NCBI RefSeq assembly: GCF_003234795.2
Contig: NZ_CP126268.1
Span: 1,674,001 to 1,738,000 of the forward strand
Direction: 5' to 3'
Source of the DNA: Curtobacterium sp. MCLR17_032
GTDB taxonomy: Bacteria > Actinomycetota > Actinomycetes > Actinomycetales > Microbacteriaceae
Length of the DNA: 64,000 nucleotides
The translations under genes and the position numbers were made by a program. The notes under the pieces were generated by a model that was given only the letters and a program-made list of their open reading frames with translations, made no database searches and had not been told where the DNA came from. Positions 43,645-52,698 of this stretch are shown here, one piece after another (positions within the stretch are counted from its first letter, which is position 1; every line of letters starts with the position of its first letter).

Positions 43645-44463
43645 ATGGACCGCACCGCACGCAACGCGATGATCGTCGAGCACCTGCCGCTCGTCGGCTA
43701 CATCGTCGCCGAGACCTGCGCCCGCGCCACACACCTCAGCCGCGACGACCTCGGACAGGTCGGCTCCGTCGCCCTGGTGCAGGCCGCCGACGCCTTCGAC
43801 CCGACCCTCGGTGTGCCGTTCGGCGCCTACGCCCGTACCCGCATCACCGGTGCCATCGCCGACGACCTGCGCGCCGGCGACTGGGCCAGCCGCGGCACCC
43901 GGAAGCGCATCCGCGAGACCCTCGCCACCCAGGAGGCGCTCTCCGCCGGTCTCGGACGTCGCGTCACCCCGCAGGAGATCGCCGACGCGATGGGTGTCGA
44001 CCGCCAGACCGCCGTGGACGCGCTCACCGACGCCGCCCGCACCGTCAGCCCGATCGACGAGACCGTCCACGACACGGTCGCCGCCGACCTGCCGCTGCCG
44101 GGCGAGGACCTGCTCGAGGCCGAGAAGCGTCGCTACCTGGTCGCCGCCGTGCAGGCGCTGCCCGACCGGATGCGCCTGATCGTCGAGGCCGTGTACTTCG
44201 GCGACCGCACCGTCACCGACGTCGCGGCCGAGCTCGGCATCACCCACTCCGCCGTCTCGCAGCAGCGGTCGGAGGCGATGCGCCTGCTCCGCGACGGTCT
44301 CGCCGAGCACTACGGCGACGGCGGGCTCGCACCCGAGCCGGCGTCCCGCACCACCGCGGCCCGACGGAGCGCGTACCTCGCCCGCGTCGCGACGAACGCC
44401 GCCGCCGGGATCACCCGCGCGGTGCAGGACGCGACCGCGGTCGGGCGGGTCGCGGCCAGTTGA
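43645..44463 (+). CDS. fliA: Sigma-28-like flagellar sigma factor (FliA/SigD/WhiG group)
   Basis: A 272-residue sigma-70 family factor. Region 2: IVEHLPLVGYIVAETCARAT, QAADAFDPTLGVPFGAYART and RITGAIADDLRAGDW. Region 3: GRRVTPQEIADAMGV. Region 4: LPDRMRLIVEAVYFGDRTV and VAAELGITHSAVSQQRSEAM. A C-terminal extension of about 45 Ala/Arg-rich residues follows. ATG 43645 (MDRTARNAM) has AGGGGA upstream. Its position before fliC and the three matching promoters in the block make it the likely late flagellar sigma factor. No anti-sigma flgM is seen. Confidence 0.88.
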   Translation: MDRTARNAMIVEHLPLVGYIVAETCARATHLSRDDLGQVGSVALVQAADAFDPTLGVPFGAYARTRITGAIADDLRAGDWASRGTRKRIRETLATQEALSAGLGRRVTPQEIADAMGVDRQTAVDALTDAARTVSPIDETVHDTVAADLPLPGEDLLEAEKRRYLVAAVQALPDRMRLIVEAVYFGDRTVTDVAAELGITHSAVSQQRSEAMRLLRDGLAEHYGDGGLAPEPASRTTAARRSAYLARVATNAAAGITRAVQDATAVGRVAAS

Positions 44464-44507
44464 CCGTCCGACGGTCCGACGGCGGCGAAATCGTCCGACG
44501 GATCGTC

Positions 44508-44534
44508 TAACGCCTCCGGCCACACGGCCGAGAG
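44508..44534 (+). promoter_or_regulatory. Sigma-28-type promoter of fliC
   Basis: TAAC at 44508-44511, 15 nt, then GCCGAGAG at 44527-44534, about 60 nt before the flagellin ATG. Confidence 0.6.
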
Positions 44535-44594
44535 GGACACATGTCAGCCCACGGACGGACTGACGATCGGCCCAGTTTCACGGAGGAACACATC

Positions 44595-45746
44595 ATGGGT
44601 ATGTCCATCAACACCAACCTCTCGGCACTCAACACGTACCGGAACCTCAACGCGACGCAGAACGATCTGTCGAAGTCCCTCGAGAAGCTCTCGAGCGGCC
44701 TCCGCATCAACCGTGCTGCCGACGACGCTGCCGGTCTGTCGATCTCCGAGGGACTGAAGTCCCAGGTCGGTGGCCTCACGGTCGCCGCCCGCAACGCGCA
44801 GGACGGCATCTCCGTCGTGCAGACCGCTGAAGGTGGCCTCACCGAGACCCACTCGATCCTCCAGCGCATGCGCGACCTGGCCGTCCAGGCTGGCAACGAC
44901 TCGAACAACGCCACGTCGCGCGAAGCCATCACCACCGAGGTCGGGCAGCTCCAGAAGGAGCTCGGCCGCATCGCCACGTCGACCAACTTCAACGGCACCT
45001 CGCTGCTCAACAGCAACGACACCCTGAAGTTCCAGGTCGGCGCGAACGCCGGTGTCGACAGCCAGATCGCAGTGGACCTGTCTGGTGCCAACGTCTCGAA
45101 GATCGCGGACGCACTCAGCACGGGCACGACCAACGCCGCGACGTCCGCCATCGCCGATCTCACGAAGATCGGTGGCAGCGACGTCACCGTCAAGACCGGG
45201 TCGACGAGCGTCACGGTCAAGGCCGCCGACATGGGTGCTGCCGGCTCGTACACGAGCGTCTCGGACTACGCCGCCGACCTGCGGAAGGACGCCAACTTCT
45301 CGGCGAACTTCGACGTCGCGGTGAAGACCGACGCCAACGGTGCGGGCACCGGCCTCATCCTGACGGCGAAGGACGGCTCCGCGGTCACTACCGTGACCGG
45401 CGACGGTCTCGGTGCGGCTGCCGCGTCGACGACCACGGCCGGTGCGATCAGCTTCGACTCCGCGGACAACGCCCAGAAGGCGATCGTCGCGATCGACAAG
45501 CAGATCGCGGCCGTGTCGTCGGCTCGCTCCAACCTCGGTGCGATCCAGAACCGCTTCGACCACGCCATCAACGTGACGAACGTGGCCAAGGAGAACCTCA
45601 CCGCGGCGAAGTCCCGCATCACCGACGTCGACATGGCGGAGGAGATGGTCAAGTACACGCGCGACAACATCCTCAGCCAGGCCGGCACGTCGATGCTCGC
45701 GCAGGCGAACCAGAGCACGCAGGGCGTCCTGTCGCTGCTCCGCTAG
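44595..45746 (+). CDS. fliC: Flagellin
   Basis: Filament subunit, 383 residues. N-terminal D0/D1 helices: MGMSINTNLSALNTYRNL, LSSGLRINRAADDAAGLSIS and VQTAEGGLTETHSILQRMRD. A Ser/Thr/Ala-rich variable domain of about 140 residues, likely surface-exposed. C-terminal D1/D0: RITDVDMAEEMVKYTRDNIL and LAQANQSTQGVLSLLR. ATG 44595 follows GGAGGA; the longer frame to 44541 is unlike any flagellin start. It has its own promoter and a hairpin after the stop, so it is probably monocistronic. Confidence 0.96.
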   Translation: MGMSINTNLSALNTYRNLNATQNDLSKSLEKLSSGLRINRAADDAAGLSISEGLKSQVGGLTVAARNAQDGISVVQTAEGGLTETHSILQRMRDLAVQAGNDSNNATSREAITTEVGQLQKELGRIATSTNFNGTSLLNSNDTLKFQVGANAGVDSQIAVDLSGANVSKIADALSTGTTNAATSAIADLTKIGGSDVTVKTGSTSVTVKAADMGAAGSYTSVSDYAADLRKDANFSANFDVAVKTDANGAGTGLILTAKDGSAVTTVTGDGLGAAAASTTTAGAISFDSADNAQKAIVAIDKQIAAVSSARSNLGAIQNRFDHAINVTNVAKENLTAAKSRITDVDMAEEMVKYTRDNILSQAGTSMLAQANQSTQGVLSLLR

Positions 45747-45756
45747 TCGCACCGGT

Positions 45757-45799
45757 CGCCACCACCGCGGAGCCGTTCGGGTACTCCACGGTGGTGGCG
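45757..45799 (+). terminator. Hairpin after fliC
   Basis: CGCCACCACCG (45757-45767) pairs with CGGTGGTGGCG (45789-45799); the loop adds GGAG/CTCC pairing. It probably limits readthrough from the abundant flagellin message into fliD. Confidence 0.65.
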
Positions 45800-45868
45800 T
45801 CCACCCCTGCCGACTGAACCTGGTCGGTCCACCCGTCCTCCGAGCCGCCGACCACCGGGGAGCCAGCG

Positions 45869-47269
45869 ATGTCCACCACGTCCGCGACGAGCAGCTCGCT
45901 CGCGATCGACGGTCTGGTCTCCGGGCTCAAGACCACCGACCTCATCAACTCGCTGATGAGCGTCGAACAGGTCCCGCAGACGCTGCTCAAGGCGAAGGTC
46001 ACCACGACCAACTCCTTCATCTCGTCGCTGCAGACCATCAACGGGCTCGTGCAGTCCCTGGCCACCAAGGCCGCGGCCGCCGCGAAGCCCGGCTCGCTCG
46101 ACCTGTTCACGGCGTCGTCGAGCGCCGCGAACGCCACCGTCTCGGCGAGTGCGACCGCCACCGCCGGCTCCGTGTCCTTCACGGTCGGTCAGACGGCCGC
46201 CGCGCAGGTCGGTGTCACCGCCGCGATGTCGTCCTGGGGGGACACCGCGTCGGCGCTGACGCTCACGAAGCCGGACGGTACGAGCACCACCGTGACGCCG
46301 GCATCGGGTTCGCTCGACGACACCGTGACGGCGATCAACGGCTCCGCGGCCGGGGTCACCGCCACGAAGGTCGCCGCGGGGACCGACGCCAGCGGCACGA
46401 AGCTCTACCGGCTCCAGCTGACGAGCACCGCGACGGGCGCCGCGAACGGGTTCACCCTGCACCGCGGGACCGCCGCGGACGTCACCGCGGGCACCGCGAC
46501 CGACGTGCTCGCCGAGCCCGGTGCGGCCGTCGTCACCCGGGCCTCCGACGCATCGGTGACGCTCTGGGGCGGGACGGCTGCGGCGCAGACCATCACGAGT
46601 GGGACGAACACGTTCGCCGACCTGCTGCCCGGCGTCAGCGTCACGGTGTCGAAGGTGTCGACGGACCCCACCACGGTGACGGTCGGTCGTGACAGCACCA
46701 AGGCGCAGGCCGTGGCCTCCGGGCTCGTCGACGCGCTCAACGCGGTCACGTCGTACTACTCGTCCAACACCGGTGTGACGAGCACGACCAGTCCGACGAG
46801 CGGAACGACGAGCACCACCGCCGGTGTCCTGCTCGGGGACGCCACCACGCGGTCGGCCGTCCAGCGGCTGACCAGTGCGATGTCGACCCCGGTCAACGGG
46901 AAGTCGCCGTCGTCGATCGGCATCGTCATCTCGAAGGACGGCGACTTCGACTTCGACGCCGCCGCGTTCCAGAAGGCCCTGGCCGCCGACCCCGCCGGCA
47001 CGCAGGCGATCATGTCCGGTGTCGCGCAGGCCGTCTCGGACGCCGCCACCGCCGCGAGCGACAAGTACACCGGCTCCATCACGACCGCGATCACGGGGAA
47101 CCAGTCCGTGGTCAAGGACCTCAACACGCAGATCGACTCGTGGACCGACCGACTGACGATGCGCCGGGCGACGCTGCAGACGCAGTACGCCGCGCTCGAG
47201 ACCAGCCTCAGCAAACTGCAGTCGCAGTCCAGCTGGCTCGCCGGTCAGCTCTCGTCGCTGTCCAAGTGA
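45869..47269 (+). CDS. fliD: Flagellar filament capping protein FliD
   Basis: A 466-residue HAP2, the cap under which flagellin folds. N-terminal LAIDGLVSGLKTTDLINSLM, a long Thr/Ala/Ser-rich middle, and the C-terminal helices SVVKDLNTQIDSWTDRLTMR and ALETSLSKLQSQSSWLAGQL. ATG 45869 follows GGGGAGCCAGCG. Confidence 0.92.
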   Translation: MSTTSATSSSLAIDGLVSGLKTTDLINSLMSVEQVPQTLLKAKVTTTNSFISSLQTINGLVQSLATKAAAAAKPGSLDLFTASSSAANATVSASATATAGSVSFTVGQTAAAQVGVTAAMSSWGDTASALTLTKPDGTSTTVTPASGSLDDTVTAINGSAAGVTATKVAAGTDASGTKLYRLQLTSTATGAANGFTLHRGTAADVTAGTATDVLAEPGAAVVTRASDASVTLWGGTAAAQTITSGTNTFADLLPGVSVTVSKVSTDPTTVTVGRDSTKAQAVASGLVDALNAVTSYYSSNTGVTSTTSPTSGTTSTTAGVLLGDATTRSAVQRLTSAMSTPVNGKSPSSIGIVISKDGDFDFDAAAFQKALAADPAGTQAIMSGVAQAVSDAATAASDKYTGSITTAITGNQSVVKDLNTQIDSWTDRLTMRRATLQTQYAALETSLSKLQSQSSWLAGQLSSLSK

Positions 47270-47286
47270 GCCGTAGGAGAACCGTC

Positions 47287-47769
47287 ATGAACGCCTTCGA
47301 CCTCAGCGGGTCCGCCGCCTTCCGGCAGGCCGCGAAGCCCCGCACCGTCACCGACCAGCGCCGCGCCCAGTACACGAACGAGGCGGTGCTGTCGGCGACG
47401 CCGGCCCAGCTCGTCACGATGCTCTACGACCGGCTGCTGCTCGACCTGCACCGGGCCGAGAGCGCCCAGGTCGCCGCCGACTGGGACGCCGCCCGCGAGC
47501 AGCTCCTGCACGCGCAGGCCATCGTGGGGGAGCTGTCCTCGACGCTGAAGATCGACGTGTGGGACGGCGGCGAGGGACTGCTCGCCGTCTACAACTACGC
47601 GTCGACGTCGCTCATCACCGCGAACGTGCACCGCGACGTCCAGGCCACCCGTGACTGCATCCGGATCCTGGACCCGCTCCGCCAGGCCTGGCACGACGCC
47701 GCGGCCGCGTTGCCGGCGACCCCGGTCGCGCCGCAGCACACCGCGGGTGGGGCGCTCGGTGTCGCCTGA
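47287..47769 (+). CDS. fliS: Flagellin export chaperone FliS
   Basis: A 160-residue four-helix chaperone that keeps flagellin unfolded. Seen: YTNEAVLSATPAQLVTMLYD, the hallmark start of the fold, then LLLDLHRAE and a C-terminal IRILDPLRQAWHDAAA. ATG 47287 is 17 nt after fliD. The last codons overlap the next gene. Confidence 0.9.
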   Translation: MNAFDLSGSAAFRQAAKPRTVTDQRRAQYTNEAVLSATPAQLVTMLYDRLLLDLHRAESAQVAADWDAAREQLLHAQAIVGELSSTLKIDVWDGGEGLLAVYNYASTSLITANVHRDVQATRDCIRILDPLRQAWHDAAAALPATPVAPQHTAGGALGVA

Positions 47770-48139
47770 CGCCGAGGCACCTCGGTCCGCCGAGGACACG
47801 ACGGCGCACGCCCGCTGGGAGGCGGCTCTCGCCGACCTCGAAGCGACCCTCGACGACACGACCGGCACCGACACGACCGACACCGACACGACCGGCACCG
47901 ACACGACCGTCGACGGCACCGCCGCGGGCACGGTGACCCCCTGGTCCGCGCCGACCGGGCTGGGACCGGTCCCGCGCGACCTGGTGGGACGTGCCTCCCG
48001 GCTGCTCGCCGCGCAGCGCGACCGGATCACCGCCGTCGAGGACGCCCGCCGGGTGACGCTCGAGCACCTCGGCGCGCTCCGCGCGGTGGACGCCACGCGC
48101 ACCCCGCAGGCCGCCGTCTACCTCGACGCCAGCGCGTAG
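47759..48139 (+). CDS. FliT-like small flagellar protein
   Basis: A 126-residue protein in the position of fliT. GTG 47759 (MSPDAEAPRS) overlaps the fliS stop by 11 nt. An N-terminal helix (HARWEAALADLEATLDD) is followed by a low-complexity Asp/Thr/Gly run of about 24 residues encoded by a repeated GACACGACCGGCACC-like unit, then a C-terminal helix (LVGRASRLLAAQRDRITAVE). Weak sequence match to any family; a filament-cap chaperone role is inferred from position. Confidence 0.55.
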   Translation: MSPDAEAPRSAEDTTAHARWEAALADLEATLDDTTGTDTTDTDTTGTDTTVDGTAAGTVTPWSAPTGLGPVPRDLVGRASRLLAAQRDRITAVEDARRVTLEHLGALRAVDATRTPQAAVYLDASA

Positions 48140-48171
48140 CCGGTCGACCGGCCCCCGTTCGGGGCGAGCGC

Positions 48172-48199
48172 TAACACCGCTCGGGACCGCCGCCGATAG
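48172..48199 (+). promoter_or_regulatory. Sigma-28-type promoter of the flgB operon
   Basis: TAAC at 48172-48175, 16 nt, then GCCGATAG at 48192-48199, about 100 nt before flgB. The spacer is 1 nt longer than in the other two promoters. Confidence 0.5.
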
Positions 48200-48297
48200 C
48201 CCCTGTCGAGCACGGATCGCTCGACCACCCGGCCACGGATCGGCCACCACCGCCACGGCGACGTCCCCCGGACGGCGCCCGACGAGGGGACCCATCC

Positions 48298-48642
48298 GTG
48301 CTCGACTCCGTGACGTCGGCCGCGCTGCAGAGCGCACTCGACGGTCTGTCGATGCGCCAGCGCGTCATCGCGAACAACATCGCGAACATCAACACCACGA
48401 ACTACCACGCCGAGAAGGTGCAGTTCGAGGACGCGCTCGCGAAGTCCGTCGTCGACGGCAACGGCCACACCGCGCCGTCCGTCGCGCGGAGCCTCGAGCC
48501 GACGAACACGAACGGCAACAACGTCAACCTCGACGAGGAGACGCTCTCGAACGTCGACACCGTGCTGCGCTACCAGTTCGCGACGCAGGCGATGAACTCC
48601 GAGCTCACCCAGGTCCGTGCGGCGATGCGGACCAACTCGTGA
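48298..48642 (+). CDS. flgB: Flagellar basal-body rod protein FlgB
   Basis: A 114-residue proximal rod protein. Seen: MRQRVIANNIANINTTNYHA, the flagellar rod/hook N-terminal signature, and C-terminal RYQFATQAMNSELTQVRAAM. GTG 48298. First gene of a long coupled operon reaching flgE. Confidence 0.92.
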   Translation: MLDSVTSAALQSALDGLSMRQRVIANNIANINTTNYHAEKVQFEDALAKSVVDGNGHTAPSVARSLEPTNTNGNNVNLDEETLSNVDTVLRYQFATQAMNSELTQVRAAMRTNS

Positions 48643-49034
48643 CGACCTTCGACGCGATCGGCATCGCGAGCACCGGCATGACCGTGCACCGGAAGTGGCT
48701 CGACGCGATCTCCGACAACATCGCCAACGTCAACACCGTCCGCTCGATGGACGACTCCGCCTTCCAGGCCCGCTACGTCGAGGTCCAGGAGGGCAACGGC
48801 GTCTCCGGCGCCTACGTCAAGGGCGCCGCGTTCGGCAGCGCCGCGGGACGCGTGACCTACGACCCGGACAACCCGCTCGCGAACGCCGAGGGCTACGTCC
48901 GGATGCCGGACATCGACCTCGGGACGCAGATGGCGGACCTCATCATGGCCCAGCGCGGCTACCAGGCGAACGCCGCCGTGGTCGACCGTGCCAAGACCGC
49001 CTACGAGGCGGCACTGCAGATCGGGAAGAACTGA
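48639..49034 (+). CDS. flgC: Flagellar basal-body rod protein FlgC
   Basis: A 131-residue rod protein. N-terminal FDAIGIASTGMTVHRKWLDA with SDNIANVNTV; C-terminal EGYVRMPDIDLGTQMADLIM and AQRGYQANAAVVDRAK. The GTG overlaps the flgB stop (GTGA). Confidence 0.93.
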   Translation: MTTFDAIGIASTGMTVHRKWLDAISDNIANVNTVRSMDDSAFQARYVEVQEGNGVSGAYVKGAAFGSAAGRVTYDPDNPLANAEGYVRMPDIDLGTQMADLIMAQRGYQANAAVVDRAKTAYEAALQIGKN

Positions 49035-49375
49035 TGCCCATCGACGGCGTGAACGGCGTCACCACGAACGCCATGACGAACGCGCTCACCTCGGTCTCCG
49101 GGACGAGCAGCGACATCGGCACCTCGGCCACCTCCGGTACCGAGGGAACCGGCGGCAGCGGCTTCGCCGCGTCCCTCGGCAACGCGGTCGACGGCCTGCA
49201 GCAGCTGCAGAGCGACTCCAAGACGCTCGCGCTCAAGGCCGTCACGGGCAACCTCGACGACATCCACGACGCCACGATCGCGTCCACCCGCGCCCAGGTC
49301 ACCCTCGAACTCGTCGCCGCCGTCCGCAACAAGGGCGTCGACGCGTTCAACGAGATCATGCGGATGCAGGCCTGA
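49034..49375 (+). CDS. fliE: Flagellar hook-basal body protein FliE
   Basis: A 113-residue MS ring-rod junction protein. C-terminal signature IHDATIASTRAQVTLELVAA and VRNKGVDAFNEIMRMQ. The ATG overlaps the flgC stop (TGATG). Confidence 0.9.
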   Translation: MPIDGVNGVTTNAMTNALTSVSGTSSDIGTSATSGTEGTGGSGFAASLGNAVDGLQQLQSDSKTLALKAVTGNLDDIHDATIASTRAQVTLELVAAVRNKGVDAFNEIMRMQA

Positions 49376-51051
49376 TGCCCGCCGGCATGCAGAACGTGCT
49401 CGGCCGACTCGGCGCGTACGTCAAGGGGTTCACCGCCGCACAGCGGACCATCGCGATCATCGGCGTCGCAGCGCTCGTGCTCGGCGGGATCGCGCTCGCG
49501 TCCTGGCTCGGCAAGCCGTCCTACGCGCCGCTGTTCACCGGCCTGGCCGCGGCGGACGCCAGCTCGGTCACCGACCAGCTCACCACCGACGGTGTGCCGT
49601 TCCAGCTCACCGACGGCGGCGCGACGATCCTCGTGCCGCAGTCGAAGGTCTACACGGAGCGGCTCAAGGCCGCGTCCAACGGACTGCCGTCGTCGAACGA
49701 GGGCGGCTACTCGCTGCTCGACACGATGGGCGTCACGAGCTCCGAGTTCCAGCAGGACGTCACCTACAAGCGGGCGATCGAGGGCGAGCTCGCCAAGACG
49801 ATCTCCGCGATGGACGGCGTGCAGACCGCGAGCGTGCAGCTGGCGATCCCGAAGAAGTCGGTCTTCGTGTCCGAGGAGAAGGACCCCACCGCGTCCGTCT
49901 TCATCGCCACGAAGAACGGCGCGCAGCTCGACACCGACCAGGTCCAGGCGATCGTGCACCTCACCAGTGCCGCGGTCGAGGGCATGCAGCCGACCGACGT
50001 CTCGGTGGTCGACCAGAAGGGCCAGACCCTGTCGGCCGTGGGCACCGGTGCAACCGGCTCCGGCACCGACCAGGCTGCCGACTACGACGCCGCGACGAGC
50101 AAGAAGGTCCAGGACCTGCTCGACACCACGCTCGGCGCGGGCAACGCCAGCGTCGTCGTCGCCGCCACCATGAGCGACAACTCCGGCACCCGCACGACCG
50201 AGTCCTTCACCACCCCGACGACCGGCCCGGTGGCGCTCAACGAGTCGTCCACGAAGGAGCAGTACGGCGCCGGCGCGAGCGGTGCCGGCGCGGGGGCGAC
50301 CGGAGTCCTGGGCCCGGACAACATCGCCGTCCCGAACGGCACCGCCAAGACCGGGACCGGTACGGGCGACGGCGGGTACGAGAACCAGTCCGCGACGAAG
50401 AACAACGCCGTCGACAAGACCACCGAGACCACGCAGATCCCGGCCGGGGCGATGGACCGCCAGACGATCTCCGTCGCCCTGAACTCCAAGGCGAAGTCCG
50501 TGCAGGGCGTCAACCTGCAGAGCATCAACGACCTGGTGGCGAACGCGGCCGGCGTCGACGCGACCCGGGGAGACCAGGTCAAAGTCGCGATGATGGACTT
50601 CGACACCAGCGCCGCCGACGACGCCGCGAAGGCGCTCGAAGCGCAGCAGCAGGCCGACCAGCAGGAGGCGCTCTGGTCGGCGATCCGCACCGCCGGCATC
50701 GTCGTCGGGATCGTCCTGGCCCTCATCGCCCTGATGGTGTTCCTGGCCCGCCGCGGTCGCCGCCAGCAGCGCGAACAGGTCGACATCGGCGAACTCGACG
50801 CGTTCGGCGAGGCGTTCCCGCTGCCCCTGGCGGTCGAACCCGCCGACGTCCGCACCGGACTCGCCGCCGGCGACGCCCCGACCGTGGCGCTCCAGGCGCT
50901 GCCCCACGACGACGCCCCGACCGAGGTCCTGACCACGGACGAGATCACCGCGGAGCGCCGCCGCCAGGACATCGCCGCCCTCGCCGAACGCGACCCGAAG
51001 CGCACGGCCGAGCTCCTCCGCGGGCTGCTCGACGACCGGGCGTCGGTGTGA
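49375..51051 (+). CDS. fliF: Flagellar MS-ring protein FliF
   Basis: A 558-residue MS-ring protein. Two membrane helices bracket it: TIAIIGVAALVLGGIALASW near residues 23-43 and IVVGIVLALIALMVFLARR near residues 442-461. The periplasmic part has ring-building motifs LFTGLAAADASSVTDQL, EGGYSLLDTMGVTSSEFQQD and RAIEGELAKTISAMDGVQTA. The C-terminal cytoplasmic tail LAERDPKRTAELLRGLLDD is the FliG-binding segment. It starts in a TGATG overlap with fliE. Confidence 0.95.
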   Translation: MPAGMQNVLGRLGAYVKGFTAAQRTIAIIGVAALVLGGIALASWLGKPSYAPLFTGLAAADASSVTDQLTTDGVPFQLTDGGATILVPQSKVYTERLKAASNGLPSSNEGGYSLLDTMGVTSSEFQQDVTYKRAIEGELAKTISAMDGVQTASVQLAIPKKSVFVSEEKDPTASVFIATKNGAQLDTDQVQAIVHLTSAAVEGMQPTDVSVVDQKGQTLSAVGTGATGSGTDQAADYDAATSKKVQDLLDTTLGAGNASVVVAATMSDNSGTRTTESFTTPTTGPVALNESSTKEQYGAGASGAGAGATGVLGPDNIAVPNGTAKTGTGTGDGGYENQSATKNNAVDKTTETTQIPAGAMDRQTISVALNSKAKSVQGVNLQSINDLVANAAGVDATRGDQVKVAMMDFDTSAADDAAKALEAQQQADQQEALWSAIRTAGIVVGIVLALIALMVFLARRGRRQQREQVDIGELDAFGEAFPLPLAVEPADVRTGLAAGDAPTVALQALPHDDAPTEVLTTDEITAERRRQDIAALAERDPKRTAELLRGLLDDRASV

Positions 51052-52085
51052 GCGCCGTCGTCCCCGCGCCCGGCACCGACCGACCGCTGACCGGGGCGCA
51101 GAAGGTCGCGCTGATCCTCATGCAGATGGACACCGAGCGTGCTGCCGAGGTCATGAAGCAGTTCACCGAGCTGGAGGCCGAGGAGATCTCGCAGGAGATC
51201 GTCCGGATGCGCCGGGTCGACGACGAGGTCGTGGACCGCACGCTCGGCGAGTTCCACCGCCTGACCCGCACCGGCCGGACCAGCCGTCGCGGCGGCAAGG
51301 AGACCGCGCTCGGCCTGCTCGAGGCGTCCTTCGGCGCCGAGCGCGCGGCCGGCGTGATGGACCGGCTGGCGTCGAACCTCGCCGGCCAGTCGTTCGAGTT
51401 CCTCGACGACGCCGAACCCGGACAGGTCATCGCCCTGCTCGAGGGCGAGCTGCCGCAGACCATCGCCCTCGTGCTCGCCCACCTGGGGCCGGCGCAGGCG
51501 AGCGCGGTGCTCGCCGGCGTCGACGAGCGCGTCCGCACCGACGTCGCGCAGGCGTTCGCCACCATGGGCACCGCCACACCCGAGTCCGTCGGCATCGTCG
51601 CCGGCGTCCTGCGTTCGCGCGCCGGCGCCGTCGTCTCGCCCCGCGAGAGCGTCGAGGTCGTCGGCGGCATCGCGCCGCTGGTCGAGATCATCAACCGCTC
51701 GGACGTCGCCACCGAGAAGGCCGTCCTCGACGGTCTGGAGGCCCGTGACCCGGAACTCGCCGAGGACATCCGTTCGCGGATGCTCACCTTCGAGGACATC
51801 GTGAAGCTCGAGTCGCGCGACATCCAGCAGGTGCTCCGCGGCATCGACTCGAAGATCCTGGCCACCGCCATGAAGGGTGCGCCCACGCCGGTCGTCGAGA
51901 CGATCCGTGCGAACGTGTCCGAGCGCAACCGCGAGCTGCTCGACGACGAACTGCAGTCGATGGGCCCGGTCCGGGTGTCGCAGGTCGAGGAGGCGCGTGC
52001 GGAGGTCGTCCGCTCGGTCCGCGAGCTCGAGGCCCAGGGCGTCATCACCGTCCACCGCACCGAGGAGGACGAGCTCGTTGACTGA
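51048..52085 (+). CDS. fliG: Flagellar motor switch protein FliG
   Basis: A 345-residue rotor protein that couples torque from the stators. N-terminal QKVALILMQMDTERAAEVMK, middle EGELPQTIALVLAHLGPAQA, and the C-terminal torque domain FEDIVKLESRDIQQVLRGID with MGPVRVSQVEEAR. The GTG overlaps the fliF stop. Confidence 0.95.
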   Translation: MSAVVPAPGTDRPLTGAQKVALILMQMDTERAAEVMKQFTELEAEEISQEIVRMRRVDDEVVDRTLGEFHRLTRTGRTSRRGGKETALGLLEASFGAERAAGVMDRLASNLAGQSFEFLDDAEPGQVIALLEGELPQTIALVLAHLGPAQASAVLAGVDERVRTDVAQAFATMGTATPESVGIVAGVLRSRAGAVVSPRESVEVVGGIAPLVEIINRSDVATEKAVLDGLEARDPELAEDIRSRMLTFEDIVKLESRDIQQVLRGIDSKILATAMKGAPTPVVETIRANVSERNRELLDDELQSMGPVRVSQVEEARAEVVRSVRELEAQGVITVHRTEEDELVD

Positions 52086-52698
52086 GCCCTTCGCACCGCT
52101 CGCGTTCCCGGTGATCACCGACGCCGCCCTGGCCGGCCGCGCCGCCAGCGCCGACGTCCGCGGCCACGCTGCCGGGTACGCCGCCGGGCTCCGGGCCGCG
52201 CACGTCGAGACCGAAGCGATCCGCGCCCGGATGGACGCCGAGCACGCCGCTCGACTCGCCGACCTCGAGTCGCTCGTCGTCGACCGGCTCGCCGTCCTCG
52301 AACGGGCCGCCGCGGCGCTCCGGGACCGGGTCGCGCCGGTGCTCGCCGCCGCCGAGGAGTCCGTCGCCAGCGCGGCCGTCGACCTGGCCGAGGCCGTCGT
52401 CGGGTACGCGGTGCGGGCCTCCCGGACCGACCCCACCGTCGTCGGCGGCCCGTCGGCCGCGGCCGAGGCGACGCTCCGGCGGGCGCTCGACGTCGCCGCC
52501 GCACCCGTCGTGACCGCGGTCCGGCTGAGCCCGGCCGACGCCGCCGCTGTCGCTGACCTGGCCGTCCCGGTGCCGGTCGTCGCCGACCCGACGCTGCGCG
52601 ACGGCGACGCCGTCGTCGACCTGCCCGACGGACTGCTCGACGCACGGATCGACGACGCCCTCGCCCGGGCCCGTGTCGCGTTGGGAGGGACCCGGTGA
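52078..52698 (+). CDS. fliH: Flagellar assembly protein FliH-like
   Basis: A 206-residue Ala-rich helical protein in the fliH slot. FliH is the stator of the export ATPase FliI. Seen: YAAGLRAAHVETEAIRARMD, VDRLAVLERAAAALRDRVAP, and a C-terminal domain with VVADPTLRDGDAVVDLPDG, the FliH/V-ATPase E-like ending. TTG 52078 overlaps the fliG stop and has GGAGGACGAG upstream. Confidence 0.82.
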   Translation: MTEPFAPLAFPVITDAALAGRAASADVRGHAAGYAAGLRAAHVETEAIRARMDAEHAARLADLESLVVDRLAVLERAAAALRDRVAPVLAAAEESVASAAVDLAEAVVGYAVRASRTDPTVVGGPSAAAEATLRRALDVAAAPVVTAVRLSPADAAAVADLAVPVPVVADPTLRDGDAVVDLPDGLLDARIDDALARARVALGGTR

